This document shows positions 12,570 to 25,025 of a stretch of 64,000 bases of DNA, piece by piece. The stretch is taken from NCBI GenBank assembly GCA_963966185.1, contig CAWZYM010000295.1:500001-564000 (forward strand), in the 5' to 3' direction. Numbering within the stretch: the first letter of the stretch is position 1; the number at the start of each line of letters is the position of its first letter. The notes under the pieces were generated by a model. The model had not been told where the DNA came from. It searched no databases and saw only the letters and a list, made by a program, of their open reading frames with translations. This DNA is from Rhabditoides inermis (Eukaryota > Nematoda > Chromadorea > Rhabditida > Rhabditidae). The translations under genes were made by a program, and so were the position numbers.

Positions 12570-12814
12570 ATGGCCGCGGCTTCGTCGACGCTCGTCGAGA
12601 CAGTCAACATCAACCTCGAGGACTTCTCCGAGACCTTCCTCACCTGCTCCACCTGCCTGCACACCTACGATCAGGTCAGCCTTATTTTCAATGCATGTGT
12701 TTCGATTCTCGCAACATTTGCAAAAAGCCCGCGTAGTACTATTATTAGCTTTTTGCACCCGTCTCCCGCCCATCGATCGCACTGCACCTTCCGCCATAAT
12801 GTATGCTCTTATAT

Positions 12815-12855
<41 letters not shown>

Positions 12856-14204
12856 GTCATGTGTCCACTCACAGTCTGCCATGTGATCTCATCCCTCCTC
12901 TCTTCCAATCGCATCTTCCAAACTGCGGCCACCGTCTCTCTGTTAGTTGGAATTTGCTCGCTGGTCCATGTAATGTCATTAGTGAGTCGCCAGAGTCCTC
13001 TCTCCTACGCCCCTACGCAGTTCTCTTGTCACGCGTCTATCTATCTAATTCCAGATATGGAATGTTGATCTGCTGAAATATTGAAGAATGCGTAAAATAT
13101 ATGGCTGGCGATTATTGATTTATCGATTGATTGGATTGATCATTTCAGGAGACTCGCAAGGCGAAGCTGCTCCCCTGCTCTCACTCGTGTTGTCTGTCGT
13201 GTCTCTCCCAACTAGCCGCCCTCTCTCAGAATGCACCCCAACGACTGCGATGCCCCATGTGCAGGGAGGAATGCCCGCTGCCTGCAGGTAAGGAGAGAGA
13301 GGGAGGGATAGGGAGGGGGAGAGAGAGAGAGAGATGGTCCATGTTCAGGTGGAGTGAGTGCCCTTCCGGCTGCGTTCCTCATCAATCAGTTGCTCGACGT
13401 GATGCATAGACAGAGGAAGGACGTGAGTGTGGTGTTTGTGGATTGTGAATGAATGTCGCCCCCGCGTGGCCTTTGTATGTGCGAGTCGCCTCCGAAATTC
13501 GCACATGTGTTGTTGACACAGAGATGTCACAAGAAGCTGATCTCGTGATTCTATTCAGCAGCTGTTGAGGGTTGATCGAAGCAATCTCGCAAATTACGTG
13601 GAGGCGTGAAAGTTTTTTGGGTCTAAAAAGTTTCAGTCTTCACTTTTCAGAAAATGCATGAAAACGCAAATTGAAACGTGCATTAGGTGTGGTTAGAAGT
13701 CTTTCTAGCTATCGGATGCTTAGAGATCATTATATGAACTATTTGAGGTGGTTCCCTCGTGCGCGACGCACCCGTCGGACGCCCTGCTGTACTGCGAGTG
13801 CTGCGACCTCGTCTTCTGCCAACACTGCCAGACATCCGTCATCAAGTCAGGACTGCCCTCTCTCCCTCTCCCTCTCCCTCTCCCTCTCCCTCTCCCTCTC
13901 CCTCTCCCTCTCCCTCTCCTTCTCCCTCTCCCTCTCCCTCTCCCTCTCCCTCTCCCTCTCCCTCTCCATCTCCATCTCCATCTCTCTCTCTCCCTCCCTC
14001 CCTCCCTCCCTCCCTCCCTCTCTCTCTCCATTCCGCCCTATAGCTCCTCTTAATACTTCCTTCTTTTTGTCTTTTAATCAGTTATCAATCTCTTCGTTTT
14101 CAGCAAGAAATGCACGCAGCACACAGTCGTTCCGTTCTCGATAGCCCTCAAGCGAATGTCGGAGATTGTCGTCTACAGGGCGCGCGGGCGACTCACGGTG
14201 AGCA

Positions 14205-14262
<58 letters not shown>

Positions 14263-17200
14263 GTCTATCTGGAACGGCGCCCCGATGGTCAGAGTGTGTG
14301 TTGCCCTTTTCTCTCCTGTCTGCTTCTCCTTTTTCTCCGCGCGCTCTTCTTTGGTTTTCTTTGCCTGGCAGGCAGGCAGGCCGCCACTCTCTGCCGATCG
14401 CCCGCCGATCTCTCGCTTCACATGCATCGATCGCTCAAACTGAAACACACTTTCTATCCGCTTTGCTGGCTATTGTTATTGTTGTTGTTATTACTTTCCA
14501 TATTCGATGTGTTTTCAGGCTCTGAGCCAGGCGTCGGCGGTGGTGTCGGATGAGATTGAGATGCTGGATCAGAACGTCGACTCGATCGTGGACCAGATCA
14601 ACTCCACCTTCCAGGTCAGACACCTCTCCATGCTCGCGGTCTTTGAAAGCAGAGCTGCAATCACTGCGCACTGTTATCGATTGTCAAGTGAGACAGAGCT
14701 CCGCGCGCGCGAGTAATATTTCACAATATTTGTCACAATATTTGTAGATTGCCGCTTTGCCGATTGGAACACAGTCATCTCTCGCCACCATCATGTTTAT
14801 CTGTTTGCACAGCTCCTAACTAGTAGTTGTTGTGTATGCACGAGCATACGGTAATGCGCGCCTCGGACAGTATTGACATTGGGATTACAAGTATAATCTC
14901 TCCATGAGCGATAAGTGAAGTACGTGAGAAGAGAAATGTGTGCAGAAGGGTGTCTTCAGAATGTTACTAGTTGCGTTCTTTTTGCTTATGAATGCTACCA
15001 CAGTAGTGTTACCAAAATATCTGACAGTATACTTCGGAATGCTACCAAATTCCACGATCGTTGCGAAAGTTGAAGTTGAATATTGCAGGAAGTGTCTCGT
15101 ATCGTGGAGGCGCGCCGTCGGGAGCTGATCGAAGGCGCGCGAGTGAGACGAGACCAGAAGAGAAAGGTGCTCAAGGACCAGCTGGAAGCGATCGCCGACG
15201 AGAAGAAGCGACTCGAGAAGGAGCTCGATTCGTGTCAGGTGAGAGAGGGGAGAAATACGGTGAAATGGGTGAGAGAGGGGGAAGGAGGGAGGGAGAGAGA
15301 GAGAGAGAGACGGTCTTGTAGGTGGACGTGCGTGCGATGGCTCGCCAGCTGAAGGCCCTCGATGGGGCCGCCGACCAGCAGATCACTCAGCCGAGGGAGA
15401 ACGCCTATCTCAGACTAGAGACCAACAGCAGCCAGCTCATCTGTGGTGAGTATAAACAATAACAATTTATAAGGTTAACGGTTCCTACATCAAGTTACAT
15501 CAACTAAGGCATCGAGTTGAATATCGTTTCCCTCTTTTTCAGACATTCAAAAGTCTCTGTCGTCGTTCGGTTCGTTGAGTGCGTCGACTACCTTCCCCGC
15601 GGAGTCGACCATCGAACAGACAGACCCCGCGTGCACACACATTGAGACAAAGCTACTGGTGGGTGACGTCTCTCTCTCTCTCCCTCTCCCTCTTCCTCTC
15701 ACCCCCCCCCCATCTCTCCCTCTCTCCAACGGAGGATTTGAGAGTTTAGCACTTTGTCGTTCACTGCACGCGGATTTGTATTGTTACACAGTGCACTTAC
15801 AGTGAGAGTAGGACACTACAGTTTGTCACACATGAAATTCACGAGTAAGGGAGAGAGTAAATCTATACAGTGCGTTGAATGGCCATTGAATTTACGACCT
15901 CGCGGTTGCCGATTCCAATTTCGTCTCAACCTCTTACTATTCAATGCACTGAATGGAGAAATTAAAGTAATGAGAAGTAAGGTGGAGAATAGTATAACTA
16001 TAATAGAGGGCTCGGTCGGACGAGGGCGAAATGACGGTTCTCTACGTGCTCTATACATATTTCTGTTCTCAATATAATTTTCCCTGATTCAGGTTCGGAC
16101 AAGGGATGTGGAGGGTCGGTCGCGGACGGAGGGAGGCGACCCGCTCACAGCCACCCTGGAGAGGGTGGAGGCCGACGGGGCCACCGCAGACTGCGCCATT
16201 GCTGTCAGGTACGAGGGGGAAGAGGATGTGTGGGATATGTCGAGAGTGATTGTGGGAAAGGAAACGGACGTATAAAAATGATTTGCTTTGCTTGCAGGGA
16301 CCAGGAGAACGGCACGTACGCGCTCGTCTTCACTGTGCTGCAGGCGGGCGAGTATCGCGCCCACGTCAGCGTGTTCGGCAGGGCTGTCAAGAACAGGTGC
16401 GGGCATGCGTGGAATGATTCAGTTTGTCTTAAAACAGTGCATCGAAAGAGAATGTGGTGTGAATGTGTGGATTGCAGCCCGTTCTCGGTGACGGTCTCCT
16501 CGCACCACTCTCCCCGCTGGCAGCTGCCCGCCGCTCTCAAGCAGCCGGTCCGCGTAGCCATACACGACACACATCTATTCTACGTCCTCGACACGGGTAA
16601 TAATAGAAGTGAGTGTCCTCCTACAATATTTTCTGATTAGCATTTTCAACTCAATCTTCCTATGTTGATGTCGCTGTCCGTATCCAGGCATGGAGGACCT
16701 TGGATTCAACTAAACAAAAATTGTCTAGTGGATAGCGAGTGGATATCATTGATTTCATTCTGATTTCAAAAAAAAACCTGTTTCAGTCCGTTGCGTGAAG
16801 GACACGGGGGACGTGGTGCGTGACATCTCGTCGCCGGCGTTGGAGGGCGGAAGCGCCGTCGGACTGGCCCTGCTGGCAAACGAACACATGGCGGTGCTCA
16901 ACTGGAGAACGAAGAGCCTCTCTGTTCTGGATGTGCAGGTGAGGAGGAAAACAGAAAAGCTACATTGATTGTGTGGATGAAATTAGAGTGAAGCGAGATG
17001 AGAGTCAATGCATTGTTTCGCAGGGCGACGTGCAACAGGCGATCAACTTCAGCGAGTTCAACGAGCCCATAGACCTGGCGGTGGACAGGCGGGGACGCTT
17101 CCTCATCGCGGACACAGAGAAGGTCGGTCCCTCGGCAGTCGTATTGTCATGTTGTTGTTGGTTGCGAAGAATTGCGAAAGTGGCTGCAGTGTAGAGTGAG

Positions 17201-17974
17201 TGTCGCTATCAATCGTGCGTGCGTAGCACAGTGACTCACCTTTCTCGAGAGATGATCAGAGTGACAGGTGTGGTCCGCAAGTCGCACTATTTACGGAATT
17301 GCAAAATCCAGAGTAGTGAATCTCGACTAAACAGATTGATTTGGGAGATTATCGGAGCGACAGTGACAGGCGTAACGTCAATATTGGTGCACTAATACGG
17401 TTTCCAAGACGAGTAATAAATCTGGGAATAACGATTTGGTTGGTTGACTCAATGTCTTGCAGGTGTTCGTGTTCGACTCGTCGCTTCGGCCGGTGTTCTC
17501 GTTTCCGGCGCGCGGCCAGTCGATCACGTGTGTGGCGGTCGGCGTCGAAGACGACATCCTCGTCGGCACCAACGCCGGCCTGCTACTCTTCGACGGCGCC
17601 GGACGGTTCCTCAGGAACATCAACGCCGCCCCGCCCGATGCCAAGTGAGTGAGCCTCGATGGTCGGGCTCTACGTCTTCATCTGATCTGCGAATGTCACT
17701 TTAATCTTCTTTCTCCAGGAACCGTCAGATGGTGTCCGCGTGCTGCGTGTGTCCCTCGTCGGGTCTGATCGTCTCCGCAGTGGTGTGCGCCAAGACGAAC
17801 AAGGCACAGCTGGCAGTCAGCCAGTACAAGGGTCACTTCTCGTTCTGTCTGGACGGGGCGGGTTCTCGGCTGCGTCGTCCGTGCGGGCTGGCCATCGGCT
17901 GCGGGGAGCGGGACGGACAGGCCTTCGTCGTCGACCACGCCACACACACCGTCAAGATGTTCCAGTTCAAGTAG
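12570..17974 (+). CDS. TRIM-NHL protein (RING, B-box, coiled coil, filamin, NHL), TRIM2/TRIM3-like
   Basis: Probable RING E3 ligase and/or RNA or cargo adaptor of the TRIM-NHL class (nhl-1, ncl-1 and lin-41 in C. elegans). RING cysteines: FLTCSTCLHTYD (exon ending 12674), LLPCSHSCCLSCL (exon 13149-13287) and CPMC. B-box: CATHPSDALLYCECCDLVFC (13750-13847) completed by KKCTQHTVVPF at 14105. Coiled coil: exons at 14520-14615 and 15089-15238 (EVSRIVEARRRELIEGARV through DEKKRLEKELDS). Filamin Ig domain: exons 16095-16500 (DQENGTYALVFTVLQAGEY, then NSPFSVTVSSHH). NHL propeller: FYVLDTGNN (16580), RGRFLIADTEKVFVFDSS and further blades, to the TAG at 17972-17974. The start at 12570 follows a TTCAGCAG acceptor-like site; an in-frame ATG at 12519 is an alternative. 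The domain order matches TRIM2/TRIM3, but orthology to a specific nhl gene is not settled. Introns are packed with CT repeats. Confidence 0.9.
13858..14031 (+). repeat. CTCCCT hexamer array in B-box intron
   Basis: About 100 nt of (CTCCCT)n, then CTCCAT and CTCCCTCC variants. It directly follows the donor after the first B-box exon. Confidence 0.9.
14207..14257 (+). repeat. CT microsatellite in TRIM-NHL intron
   Basis: Nearly pure CT run directly after the exon ending ARGRLT. Confidence 0.9.
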
Positions 17975-18230
17975 ACACTGCCCCTCCACACCCACTTCCT
18001 ACCTCACGGGTACACGACTATGTACATACCACAACCTCCCAGTGAACAGCGATAATAAATTGTGCATAATTTTGAGACAATTGTTTATGAGAGGTAAAAC
18101 CGTGTGCAAGATACAAACACAACCGTACGAAACACATCAGATCACAAGCGTGAAAGTATAAATTATGATTTTTTTAATAAAAATTCTCTATAAATTATGT
18201 CATATGGACGCGTTGTGGGTGGTGGTGAGC

Positions 18231-19385
18231 TTACAGCTCAGTCTTTCCCTTGGTGTACTTGTCGTACGTGTACTGCAGACTGTAGGCGAGTCCGTTGAAG
18301 GTACCCTGGTAGTAGGCAATAGCCAGCTTTCCCAGCGAGATCGGATCCGAGATGCCGCCCGACAGAGCCCACAGACCTCAAAATGAAATAATAAAATGAA
18401 ATATAATTCTGATCTAACGATCCCCAAAAAACTACTTACCGGAAGTAGGGATGACGCCGCGTCCGTAGCAGATGACAGTCGTGTCCTCCTTGAGCGAATA
18501 GACGGCAGAGTCAAACTGACCATGGCGGAAGTTGTTGCCTGGAAACGGGCTACGCTTATGGTGAAGAGAATGAGGAGGTGAGGTGAACACGAATTTCTTC
18601 TTATTTTCTAATCACACAATTCAATTCAAACGAGAAAAGCAAACCGAATCAGAAAAAAGAGTTTGCAGGTTAAAGGGTCGAAACAGGATTCCGTTGCGTA
18701 TCTAGCTATTATATGTTCTACTAACTGATCTTCTATCTACTTTGAAAAACCCTCAATGTTTGCAAACCATAAAAGCAACTCACCGACGACAAACGTCTCC
18801 TTGTGGGCGAGCTCGGGAATGTCCATGATCCTGTCGACAGCTCCGATCAGCACCGTGCACGTGCTGTTCGACCAGTGCACACCTGTACGGCAGACAGATT
18901 GCATAGAGAGAAGGGAGGCGAGACTCACCCGAGCGACCCTGAGTGGCAAGGGGCGCGTTGAAGATGGCAATGTACTCGGTGAGGCCGCTGTGCAGGAACA
19001 GAGTGCGCAGGTTGAGTCCGCCTCCAGAGATCGGGTGCCAGCTGCACAGTGCATAATAGTGGGTAGTATTCGGCCAGTTTGTATAAATATAAATACTAAT
19101 AAGAAATGAGTAACTCACGTCGAGTCAGCCTGGATGAGCGCACCGTACTGTTTGCGGAGATCGGCAGAAACCTTCACAGAGACAGACATTCCGTTGCCGA
19201 GGCCTATACAGACATTAGTTGCTGATCAACTGATCGGTGTACTCACCTTGAGACTTAGAAGCAATGCTGCGGAATTCCTTCGGGGAGAAGTTGTACGACT
19301 TCCATCGGAGCAGGTACTGTACACCCGAGAAGAGGATGTACGCAATAACAATGTTTCTAAGAATCTTCGAAAACAGAAAACCCAT
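18231..19385 (-). CDS. SIGMAR1: Sigma-1 receptor / ERG2-family ER membrane protein
   Basis: Homologue of the sigma non-opioid receptor, an ER chaperone-like protein with a cupin-like fold, related to fungal C-8 sterol isomerase ERG2. It starts MGFLFSKILRNIVIAYILFS with one N-terminal TM helix, then a cytosol/lumen domain. Recognisable family blocks: ADSTWHPISGGGLNLRTLFL, then LTEYIAIFNAPLATQGRSG, and DTTVICYGRGVIPTS (human SIGMAR1 has VEYGRGVIPS). The C-terminus is YDKYTKGKTEL, with TAA at 18231-18233. At least five exons; the intron 18541-18780 is larger than the rest. Converges tail to tail with the TRIM-NHL gene, leaving 256 nt between stops. Whether it keeps isomerase activity cannot be judged here. 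Confidence 0.9.
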
Positions 19386-19864
19386 CGTGCCTGGAAAGAG
19401 TACAGAAAATGAGCCGCAAGCAAATAGAAAAGTGAGTGTGCGAACCAAAAACGGATGCGGGCGGGTCGATAAAAGAAGGTCAAGGATGAAATACAGCAAT
19501 CTCACAGAGATCATAACAGGTATTAAAATGTACGGGATACATTTTGCTTAAAACAAATACTTCATCAAGCACGGAACATAAAAACTTTATGATACAGGTA
19601 AAGAACATATTTCCTCCATGTTATTGAAAATTACAGACCAGACGATATAGCAATGACTACGGAGCTTTCGTACAGGGAACTTGGGAAATGGGAAACGCAA
19701 ACATAAGCATATTGTCTAATATACTTTGAACCGTGGCATGTGCACAAAAGCACATAAACCTAAAGAAAGTAGCAAAGGTCAAAGCTGAGCTTGGAGGACT
19801 CAGATCAAAGTCAGTGCAAAACGTTCTATACAAAACCGAGTCATAAATAATGGAATCACGTATT
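19386..19864. other. Intergenic between sigma-1 receptor start and VPS-32 stop
   Basis: About 480 nt between two same-strand genes. It contains the VPS-32 3' UTR. The distance is on the long side for an operon. No other feature seen. Confidence 0.5.
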
Positions 19865-20683
19865 TTAAGCGTTGGCCCACATCTCGAGATCCTCCAGATC
19901 CTTGTCGTGATCCGACTTGGCAGCAGTCTTCCGGGAAGTCGTCGGCAGCTCCGTTGAGGGCGCATCCGGGAGCGACACAGGGGTAGGGTTCACATCCAGC
20001 AGCTGCTTGTCCAGCTCCTCCTGAACATTGTACAATCAATCCATCAAACCGTAAACCGTGAGACTAACCTGCTCGAGAGCTTCCAATTCCTTGAGAAGGT
20101 CCTCGTCATCAACAGCGCGGTCGAATCCGATAGGGTTAGAAATAGCTTCAGCAATCTCGTTCGCCACCTCCTGCTGCTCCGCAATGTCCTCCATGAGATC
20201 ATGCACCTGAGCAAAAAATTAAATTACAACTTCCAAACCACATTGAAAAGAAAAGTGAAGCTACCTGATCTATATCCATGTTGTTGTGAGCAGACTTGAG
20301 AGCCTTGCTGGCACCGCTCATGACTTGGAGCACTTCCGCGTTCGTGGACGCATTCTCGAGAGCCTCGCGTTGAAACTCGATAGTCTGCAGCACTCCGTCG
20401 ATGTGGTTCAGCTGCTTCTCGAACTGACGCTTGCGGTTGAGCGCGTGGAGAGCAAGGCGCTTGTTCTTGGTTCCGTGCTTCACGGCGGTGGCAACCTCCT
20501 AAAATGATGGATTAACAAACAACTAAAAAATCGAAAACTACTCACGTCCTTGATCTTCTTTTCGAGAAAATCCTGCTTTTTGAATAGCATTTCCTCCGTT
20601 TCGCGCAGCTTCTGAATCGACTCTTGAGTCGACGGAGCGGGCTCATTCTTCTTGCCTCCGAAAATCTTGCCAAACAGGCTCAT
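19865..20683 (-). CDS. vps-32: ESCRT-III subunit CHMP4/Snf7 (VPS-32)
   Basis: Core filament-forming ESCRT-III protein for multivesicular-body formation, cytokinesis and membrane repair. It starts MSLFGKIFGGKKNEPAPSTQ with a basic N-terminal amphipathic region. Helices 1-2 contain LRETEEMLFKKQDFLEKKI and KNKRLALHALNRKRQFEKQL. Helix 3 contains GVLQTIEFQREALENA. The acidic C-terminal half includes DLMEDIAEQQEVANEIAEAI and DEDLLKELEALEQEELDKQL. The C-terminus EDLEMWANA carries a MIM-like leucine/methionine tail. Four exons: about 20548-20683, 20264-20498, 20071-20209 and 19865-20022. About 220 residues, normal for the family. Divergent from the NAC-beta gene. Confidence 0.95.
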
Positions 20684-21264
20684 TCTAAAACAATATCATA
20701 AACACAAAAACAAAATACATATGTATCAAATATTAGCTGAATCATCAAATCATATGATTGTCAAGTCAGCTGGAACCGATTTTCATATACTTCGTTGCGA
20801 GAACCAGGTCTCAATCGGATAAATCAAAAATACAATAAAACTGTTTGAATTGATATAAAAAAATGTTAGAAATAAAACTAGGTTATAATAAAATTGAGAA
20901 AAATTGATTGAATATCAGACAATCAGGTGATTCATCTCGCGAAAAGTCCCGCCCCCTCTGACGTCACTCTCCATTTCAAAATTTCTCACTGCGTGGCAGC
21001 CCACTATTCTCTCATGCTAAAGGGGTGCGACGCAGCCAGAATGTTCGACCGCAGATCTACCTTTGTTGTTTTACAACTTTCTTCATCTTTTTTGGACTGT
21101 TTTCATGCCGAATTTATGGTTAATTTGTTCATCACTGTGTTGAATATGTGATTTTAGTAAGTACTTGAGTTTACGTGTGCGTAAAATTACGTTGAAGTTT
21201 GCTACGTGAATTATAAAAAAGAAAATTGTTTCAGAGCAATTTTTATTCTCTCAATCGGGGAAAC
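20684..21264. other. Divergent promoter region, VPS-32 / NAC-beta
   Basis: 580 nt, AT-rich in the centre (20840-20910), shared by two highly expressed housekeeping genes. A TTTCAG acceptor-like site sits at 21230-21235, 30 nt before the NAC-beta ATG, compatible with spliced-leader addition. No TATA box recognised. Confidence 0.5.
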
Positions 21265-21995
21265 ATGGACAAGGCCACGATCGAGAAGATCAAGAAGCTT
21301 CAGGCTAACGCCGAGGCCGTCCGCATTGGTGGAAAGGTAATTATTATCTTTTTTCAACACGTTCTGTGAAAAGATTGTTTTATAACATTTCTTGTAAGCA
21401 TATTGATTTTTGTAGGGAACCGTCCGCAGGAAGAAGAAGGTCGTCCACAAGACCGCTGCTACTGACGATAAGAAGCTCCAGAGCAACCTCAAGAAGCTCT
21501 CGGTCACCAACATTCCCGGAATCGAGGAGGTGCGTTTTAAAATCTAGTTTATATGATTACATTATTCATTTAGGTCAACATGATCAAGGAGGACGGAACC
21601 GTTATCCACTTCAACAACCCCAAGGTGCAGGCTTCCGTCCCGGCCAACACCTTCTCCGTCTGCGGAGGAGCCGAGGCTAAGCGTGAGTGATTTTCAATGT
21701 TGAATCGCTTTCTTTTTATGTTGCATTCAATTGAGAAATATTTTGAACGAAAAATTACAGAGATCACTGAGATGCTCCCCGGAATTCTCAACCAGCTTGG
21801 CCCCGAGTCTCTTACCCACCTGAAGAAGCTCGCCAACAACGTCACCAGCCAGTACAAGGGCGGAGATGATGATGTCCCTGGTACGTTTTTATTATTTTGT
21901 TTCTCATTATTATTTTAATTATTGCAGATCTTGTTGGAGATTTCGAGGAGGCTTCCAAGGATGAGCACAAGAACTGCGACGGACACAGCCACTAA
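21265..21995 (+). CDS. icd-1: Nascent polypeptide-associated complex subunit beta (BTF3)
   Basis: Ribosome-associated chaperone subunit that pairs with NAC-alpha at the tunnel exit and prevents mistargeting to the ER. It starts [20 protein letters not shown]. The conserved ribosome-binding basic motif [10 protein letters not shown] is present in exon 2. The NAC domain includes [30 protein letters not shown] and [17 protein letters not shown]. The acidic tail is [19 protein letters not shown]. Five exons by splice phase: 21265-21336, 21416-21529, 21574-21682, 21761-21880 and 21928-21995. About 160 residues, standard length. C. elegans ICD-1 is the expected orthologue. Confidence 0.96.
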
Positions 21996-22636
21996 GCGGG
22001 TTTGCTGCAAGTATCCCACCTGATGATTTCTGAGGAATTTTGACCTGTGTCTGTTCTTTAGTTAACATTGTTTGGGGTCTCACAAATCCCTTTGGCACTT
22101 GTCTTGGTCATTTGCGTTACCCCATCTCAACTCCCATGTATGTTTCTCATTGTTTTCGTTGATTTTGTTTTTTGTATCAAAATTCTAAGAATTTACAGCT
22201 AATAAAATCTGGCTGATTCGCCCGCAGTTTGTTCTTTGTAGTTTGGGAGCTTTAGGATATTAGACGCTAGTGGATACAACCCGATGATCTTGTGCTGAAT
22301 GTGCTGTTGACCATGTTCGTGCTTGTGAACCTGCACCTTTGTTATCTTCGTTCGTTCATCGGGGACTTCTTGCTGGTGTTGGTAACTTTGTTATCGATAT
22401 TTCTAACTGGTTTCCTGAACGTTGAAATAAACGCTGGCCTGTTGAGTTTTGTATTTTATGAAAACATTGGTGTTTCAACACTATAACAATACCGAATAAA
22501 TGTAAGCAACTGTGTGTGGAATGGTGTTTATTCAGATGTCGGATCACGTTGTTCCGCAACAAAATCAGCTTCTTGTTCTGAAAGGTGTGATTATGAATAT
22601 TATGTTTATGTCATTGTCATAAGTGTGGTTCTAGTG
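21996..22636. other. Intergenic, NAC-beta to TRAPPC13
   Basis: NAC-beta 3' UTR with AATAAAA at 22200-22206, then about 430 nt upstream of TRAPPC13. An upstream 5' exon of TRAPPC13 could lie here, because an open frame runs from 22514 into the gene. Confidence 0.5.
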
Positions 22637-25025
22637 ATGAGATTGGCTCGTCCACATTTCAATGCCGTTGCTGGATTAGCTACCGATCCTACTGACGCGA
22701 TGAGTGTCGCCATCGAGGAAGGAGCTTGCCGACGTAGTGGAGAAACCGAAGCTGGATGGCCGGTCGGAGAATTTCTCATGGCGCCGCAAAATTTTGAGTC
22801 AGTTTTAGAAACTCTTCAGGTTTCATTTATTTGTAATATATTTAGGAACATCTATCTTGGAGAGACCTTCACATTCTACGTAAACTGTGTAAATGAAAGC
22901 GAGCAGCGAGTGGCGGATGTGAGTGTGAAGGTAGAGCTGCAGACGAACAGCCAGCGGAGTAGTCTGCCGTGCCGCATCCAGGACGTGGTGCTGGAAGCGG
23001 GAGCCGCTAACGGACACGTTATCAGCCATGAGGTCAAGGAGACTGGTCAGCACATGTGAGTGTCTATGATTCTCTTTGTATTCTGGTTTGAGCTCCTGAT
23101 ACATGATCTCCGATTATAATATGGGGTTGTCAAGGCGACTATGAGACTAGAGGACAGTTGACCACGTTACGACATTATACAGTTATGCGTTCGTTTTCAG
23201 CTCCTAATTAGAGTCTCCTAATTTATCTGAATTTAGCCTGGTGTGCTCTGTGAACTACAAGACGACGAGCGATGAGAAGATGTATTTCCGCAAGTTTTTC
23301 AAGTTCCCGGTGGCGAAACCGATTGACGTGAAGACAAAGTTCTACAACTCGGAGGTGCGTGTACAAAGTTCTACAACTCGGAGGTGCGTGTGTTCCGTCC
23401 AGTAGATGATATCAAGCTTTTTTGTGTTTACCTTTCCCGTTTCGGTTGTGGTCCTCGTCGGTTTGTTGATTATGGCTAACCCTGTGTTCTTGCATGGCCC
23501 GAGAGTCTCTGTGTTGTGTGCGAAGAGCGTGCGTGGAGTTTCAGGACTATTTGGTGAGTACGGTCTGTGATTGGATCGGTCGAATGATTATGTGATTTCT
23601 AGGGCGACGACGTGTTTCTGGAGGCGCAGGTGGAGAACGTGTCCGCAGCCGGCATGGTGCTGGAGAAGATTGAGCTGGAGCCGAGCGAGCACTACTCGAG
23701 TCAGGCCATCGTCCCTGCCCCCGACCCCGCCGCCGGACCCCTCTCACAGCTCCTCAAGCCGAGGGACATCCGACAGGTAAGAGTGTGATTAATGCATTCG
23801 TGAACGAGGCTTGCAGGTGCTATTCCGTCTTTCGCCTAAGGCGGACGCGGGCAAGCTGGACACGAACATTGGCAAGCTGGACATGTGCTGGCGGACGGCG
23901 ATGGGCGAGAGGGGACGGCTGCAGACGAGCGCCCTGCAGAGGATGGTGAGTGGGGAAGGGATAACGGTGGTTGACGTCGTGTCATGCAGGCTCCCGGACA
24001 CGGCGACATTCGCCTCACGGTCGAGGAGATCCCGGCCGAGGTTCGGGCGCGCACTCCGTTCCAAGTGGTCGCCAGAGTGCACAACTGCAGCGACCGCTCG
24101 CTCGATCTCAAGCTCGTGCTCGACGGCAGCGTGCAGCCGGCGATGGTGTGGCTGAGCAGGTGATGAGATCATCTCGACCCATCTCCCATGTCCGTATTGT
24201 AGAAGTGGAGTGCAGCTCGGTGCTCTCGCGCCACGCGCCACTGTCGATCTGCCGTTTGAGCTGTTGCCAGTGGCACTTGGGTTCCAGGTGAGCTAGAATA
24301 GCTGTCGTTTAGCGAATACTGTGCGAACGAAACGACGGCTAATCGATGTTACACCCCGTTTTGATGGTGCACTGTAGAGCTACGGGCGCAGATGCCACCT
24401 GTTTTTTTTTGTCGGGGTGCGTAGCGTGAGAGTGTGGTATGGGGCTGGGGGTGAGTAGCAGAGAGTGGCTGCGAGTGTAATGGATTGGTTTGACATTGGG
24501 CGTGCAAAGCCCAATCGGTTCGCGATGAACTGAGCAGAGCGGGGAGTGAGTCACAGCTCACAGATAGTCTGGTTTCAACACTTATGATAAAGAGTATTGT
24601 GATTCACTTATAGCTTGAGCGTAATGTTTTCACGATGTAATGGTTCCGCCATTATCGGACTGCGATAAGTTATTGCTGATTAGGCAGCAGTGTGTATTGT
24701 GTCGATAAGCGATTCGTGCGATCAATGTAATCACAACGATGATAACTGGTGACAGTCGGTTGTATCACGGCGGGGACCTGTCTGGAAATGGAAAAGTAGA
24801 GAGAGAGATGTATTCTTTGCAGAGACATGAGAAGTTGAGAAGCGAGACATCTGGTCTTGCAAGATGTTGTAAAATTGTATGTGAGAACAGTGGCATTATG
24901 GAAAGAAGAATGGTCTGGGAAGTACACATGCACTATTACAGTCTGTCTCGGGCATCCGTCTCATCGACTCTTTCTCCAAGAGGACTTACGAACATGACGA
25001 GATTGCCCACGTGTTCGTCATGTAA
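22637..25025 (+). CDS. TRAPPC13: TRAPPC13, TRAPP III complex subunit
   Basis: Subunit of the TRAPP complex, a Rab1/Ypt1 exchange factor in ER-Golgi traffic and autophagy. The visible start [11 protein letters not shown] parallels human TRAPPC13 VMRLTKP. Family blocks: [15 protein letters not shown] (22856), [20 protein letters not shown] (to 23270), [20 protein letters not shown] (23279-23338), [15 protein letters not shown] (23604), [20 protein letters not shown] (23876) and [20 protein letters not shown]. The last exon 24941-25025 ends [18 protein letters not shown]. The true start may be further upstream, since the human protein has residues before this Met; the open frame extends back to 22514. 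Two oddities are listed separately: a duplicated splice donor and a 9-nt microexon. A 650-nt intron precedes the last exon, without a recognisable insert. Confidence 0.92.
23334..23391 (+). repeat. Exact 29-bp tandem duplication of an exon-intron junction
   Basis: The unit starting ACAAAGTTCTACAACTCGG and ending GGTGCGTGT occurs at 23334-23362 and 23363-23391. It spans the exon end NSE and its GTGCGT donor, so two identical 5' splice sites stand 29 nt apart. The first keeps the frame; the second would shift it. Confidence 0.95.
23545..23553 (+). other. Candidate 9-nt microexon of TRAPPC13 (Asp-Tyr-Leu)
   Basis: GACTATTTG sits between TTTCAG and GTGAGT. Inserting it in phase 0 gives [15 protein letters not shown], similar in length and character to the human segment between FYNAES and DEVFLEAQ. 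Inferred from sequence only. Confidence 0.6.

Noticed and set aside
11719..13068. 449-codon open frame across CT-rich DNA
   Set aside because: Its translation is mostly Leu-Ser runs from CT repeats, and it overlaps the real first exon of the TRIM-NHL gene in another frame.
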